This document shows positions 62,343 to 64,000 of a stretch of DNA of 64,000 nt, piece by piece. A program made the translations under genes and the position numbers. The notes under the pieces are model-generated. The model saw nothing but the letters and a program-made list of their open reading frames with translations, was not told the origin of the DNA and did no database searches. The first letter of the stretch is position 1. Each line of letters opens with the position of its first letter. Origin of the DNA: Phytopseudomonas seleniipraecipitans (GTDB taxonomy: Bacteria > Pseudomonadota > Gammaproteobacteria > Pseudomonadales > Pseudomonadaceae); the NCBI RefSeq assembly GCF_900102335.1, contig NZ_FNBM01000001.1, positions 889,980 through 953,979 of the forward strand, in the 5' to 3' direction.

Positions 62343-63569
62343 ATGTCGATGCGCCGCCTGCTGCTGTCCGCTGTTCTGTTGAGTACCGGCACACCCTTGT
62401 GGGCAGCCGACAAGGTCGATCTCGACTACAAGGTGAAATTCCTCCCCGAAAGCGACCAGGCTGAAGTCAGCATCAGCGTGGAAAAGGGCGAGCACGTGCG
62501 CAGCCTGGACTTCAACCTGGGCGACGACGGTTATTACAGCGACTTCAAGGCGGACGGCGAATGGACGCAGAAGGATCCGCAACGCGGGCTGTGGGTGCCC
62601 GGCAAAGGCAAAGCCAGCCTGACCTACAAGGTGCGCATCAGTCACCCACGCGGCGATGATCGCTTCGACGCGCGGATGACCGAGGACTGGGCGTTGCTGC
62701 GGGGCGATGACCTGATCCCCAGTGCGGTGCTCAATCAGGTTGACGGCACGGACCTGGTCGCACGCCTCGAGTTTGACCTGCCCAAAGGCTGGCGCAGCGT
62801 CGAGACGGGCTGGCCGCGAGTGGGAAAGAACAAGTTCCGTATCGATAACCCGCAGCGCAAGTTCGACCGCCCGACCGGCTGGATTGTCGCCGGCAAAATC
62901 GGCACGCGCCGGGCCAAGCTGGGCGAAACCCAGGTGACCATCGCCGCGCCCGTGGGCGAGGGCATGCGCCGCATGGACGTCCTGACTCTGCTGACGTTTG
63001 TCTGGCCGGAAATGCAGGCCGTGTTCCCGCGTGATCCCGCCAAATTGCTGGTGGTCGGTGCCGGTGATCCGATGTGGCGCGGCGGCCTGTCGGCACCCAA
63101 TTCCTATTTCATGCATGCTGACCGCCCGCTGGTCAGCGAGAACGGTACCAGCTCCCTGGTGCATGAGTTGGTGCACGTGTTCAGCCGTATTAGCGATACC
63201 GATAACAGCGACTGGATCAGCGAAGGGTTGGCCGAGTATTACGCCATCGAAGTGATGCGCCGTGCCGGTGGCCTCAGCGAAGACCGTTACCAGAAGGTGC
63301 GTGAGCACCTGATCAAGTGGAGCAAGCCGGTCAAATCGCTGCGTACCGAGAACTCTACCGGGCCGATTACCGCGCGAGCCGTGCTGATGTTGCAAGAGCT
63401 GGATCGCGAGATCCGTCAGGCCACCAAGGATGGCCAGCAGCGTTCGCTGGACGATGTGGCGCGCGGCCTGATGCGCATGGACAAGGCCAGCACCAAGGAT
63501 TTCATCGAAATCACCGAGAACGTCATGGGCCGCAGCTCCAAAGTGCTGGACACCCGACTGCTGCGTTGA
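62343..63569 (+). CDS. Secreted HExxH metallopeptidase-like protein (M1/M61-like)
   Basis: A 408-residue protein. A signal peptide ends at about residue 22 (TPLWAAD). The N-terminal half is beta-rich, as in the N-terminal domain of M61/M1 peptidases. The zinc site is HELVH at residues 274-278 with the third ligand Glu in WISEGLAEYY (residue 294). It should be a periplasmic or secreted zinc peptidase; the family is inferred from the motif layout. GGAG (62331-62334) is eight bases before ATG 62343. Confidence 0.8.
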   Translation: MSMRRLLLSAVLLSTGTPLWAADKVDLDYKVKFLPESDQAEVSISVEKGEHVRSLDFNLGDDGYYSDFKADGEWTQKDPQRGLWVPGKGKASLTYKVRISHPRGDDRFDARMTEDWALLRGDDLIPSAVLNQVDGTDLVARLEFDLPKGWRSVETGWPRVGKNKFRIDNPQRKFDRPTGWIVAGKIGTRRAKLGETQVTIAAPVGEGMRRMDVLTLLTFVWPEMQAVFPRDPAKLLVVGAGDPMWRGGLSAPNSYFMHADRPLVSENGTSSLVHELVHVFSRISDTDNSDWISEGLAEYYAIEVMRRAGGLSEDRYQKVREHLIKWSKPVKSLRTENSTGPITARAVLMLQELDREIRQATKDGQQRSLDDVARGLMRMDKASTKDFIEITENVMGRSSKVLDTRLLR

Positions 63570-63631
63570 GCCACCCAGGCTGTAGCCTTCAGGCTGCTAC
63601 TACGCCAGAGATGCTTCTTTTCGATGCCATT

Positions 63632-63668
63632 ACGCCCGAGCCGGTGCTGCAACCGGATCGGGCGTTTT
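63632..63668 (+). terminator. Rho-independent terminator of the peptidase-like gene
   Basis: ACGCCCGA (63632-63639) and TCGGGCGT (63658-63665), with GGT/ACC pairing further inside, are followed by TTT. Confidence 0.75.
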
Positions 63669-63770
63669 GCTTTAAACCCGCGCCAATGCTGGCGGCGCGC
63701 AAGCTATCAATGAAGTCGATCTTTACTATTCCTGGGAACGAGTTTTTGATCAAATTTTCTTGAGTAACAT

Positions 63771-63806
63771 GAGCTCCATACCCACTTACTTCCTCCCAAG
63801 GAGCTC
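63771..63806 (+). promoter_or_regulatory. Possible hairpin hiding the ribosome binding site of the last gene
   Basis: GAGCTCC (63771-63777) and GGAGCTC (63800-63806) are a perfect 7-bp inverted repeat with a 22-base loop. The right arm overlaps AAGGAG (63798-63803), the ribosome binding site of ATG 63810. It could act as a translational switch. Confidence 0.5.
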
Positions 63807-63809
63807 GAC

Positions 63810-64000
63810 ATGAAAACTGAATTGATTGCTGGTCTGTTCATCGCCACCCTCGCTACCGCCACGTTTGCCTTGCCGCAAGGCCCGGTAGAGGCGACCACCT
63901 CCCATGCTGTAGGTGTACAGACAGTCGCCGAAGATGGCTACAAGCGCACCGGCGGCAAGATTGCCGAGAATGGCTTCGAGCGCGTCGGTGGCAAGCTGGT
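63810..64000 (+). CDS. Small secreted protein with tandem repeats (3' end outside window)
   Basis: Only the first 63 residues are present. A signal peptide ends at about residue 20 (TATFALPQG). Then an imperfect 14-residue repeat begins: AEDGYKRTGGKI is followed by AENGFERVGGKL, and it probably continues past the window. Such short secreted repeat proteins are common in Pseudomonas and mostly unstudied. AAGGAG is six bases upstream of ATG. No family is assigned. Confidence 0.8.
   Translation, partial: MKTELIAGLFIATLATATFALPQGPVEATTSHAVGVQTVAEDGYKRTGGKIAENGFERVGGKL

Overview
The window is a high-GC chromosomal segment from a Pseudomonas. Gene content and order point to the P. aeruginosa / mendocina / oleovorans side of the genus: rmf next to pyrD and rlmKL, a 1622-residue NAD-glutamate dehydrogenase, ttcA, rnd-ycgL, and an aerobic-type cob operon behind a cobalamin riboswitch. 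This is inferred from recognisable proteins; no rRNA or other marker is present to name the species. No tRNA, rRNA, CRISPR array or prophage was seen.

Layout. 1-411 is the 3' end of an RND/MMPL exporter, closed by a strong terminator. 669-3864 is the most unusual part: six AT-rich, same-orientation gene cassettes, each ended by a 75-77 bp integron attC recombination site, with no integrase gene on either side (a cluster of attC sites lacking an integrase). Six small proteins are encoded, none of which I can assign to a function. 4004-5799 holds a LysE-type exporter and an AraC-type regulator, separated by about 290 bp packed with palindromic repeats. 5813-12631 is a six-gene minus-strand MoxR/DUF58/DUF4381/BatA/BatB/BatD operon with overlapping start and stop codons. 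A chemoreceptor (12801-14684) and NAD-GDH (14965-19833) are divergent. 19912-24121 holds an exported hydrolase, two uncharacterised genes, pyrD and rmf. 24122-28510 holds rlmKL, dacB and yggL. 28528-34090 is a minus-strand group: a Cache-HAMP-GAF sensor, an FUSC-type membrane protein, dgt and an EAL phosphodiesterase. 34164-35230 is the yqjD-yqjE-yqjK-like envelope operon. 35598-39307 carries an ammonium transporter, a DUF5610-like protein, a glutaredoxin-like protein and cheV. 39349-43018 holds SprT-like and DnaJ-like genes, ttcA, a Tag-like glycosylase and a sirtuin. Two tandem NlpC/P60 lipoproteins follow.

44412-53656 is a B12 riboswitch followed by ten adenosylcobalamin genes (cobO, cobB, bluB, cobD, cobC, cobQ, cobP, cobT, alpha-ribazole phosphatase, cobS). 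Nearly all overlap by a few bases, and together they cover corrin adenosylation, side-chain amidation, the aminopropanol arm, DMB synthesis and activation, and nucleotide-loop assembly. After it come a 19-cysteine copper-storage-like protein, a MarR-MFS unit with a 41-residue membrane peptide, a periplasmic glutathione peroxidase, a FadL-type porin, a DapA-family aldolase, rnd-ycgL-hydroxyacid dehydrogenase-ycgN, a secreted HExxH peptidase-like protein, and the start of a small secreted repeat protein cut by the window end.

Most of the window is ordinary core genome. The accessory signal is in the cassette array, in the palindrome-rich gap at 4671-4951 (which shares sequence motifs with the attC sites), and in a few small genes and RNA-level structures listed under findings.
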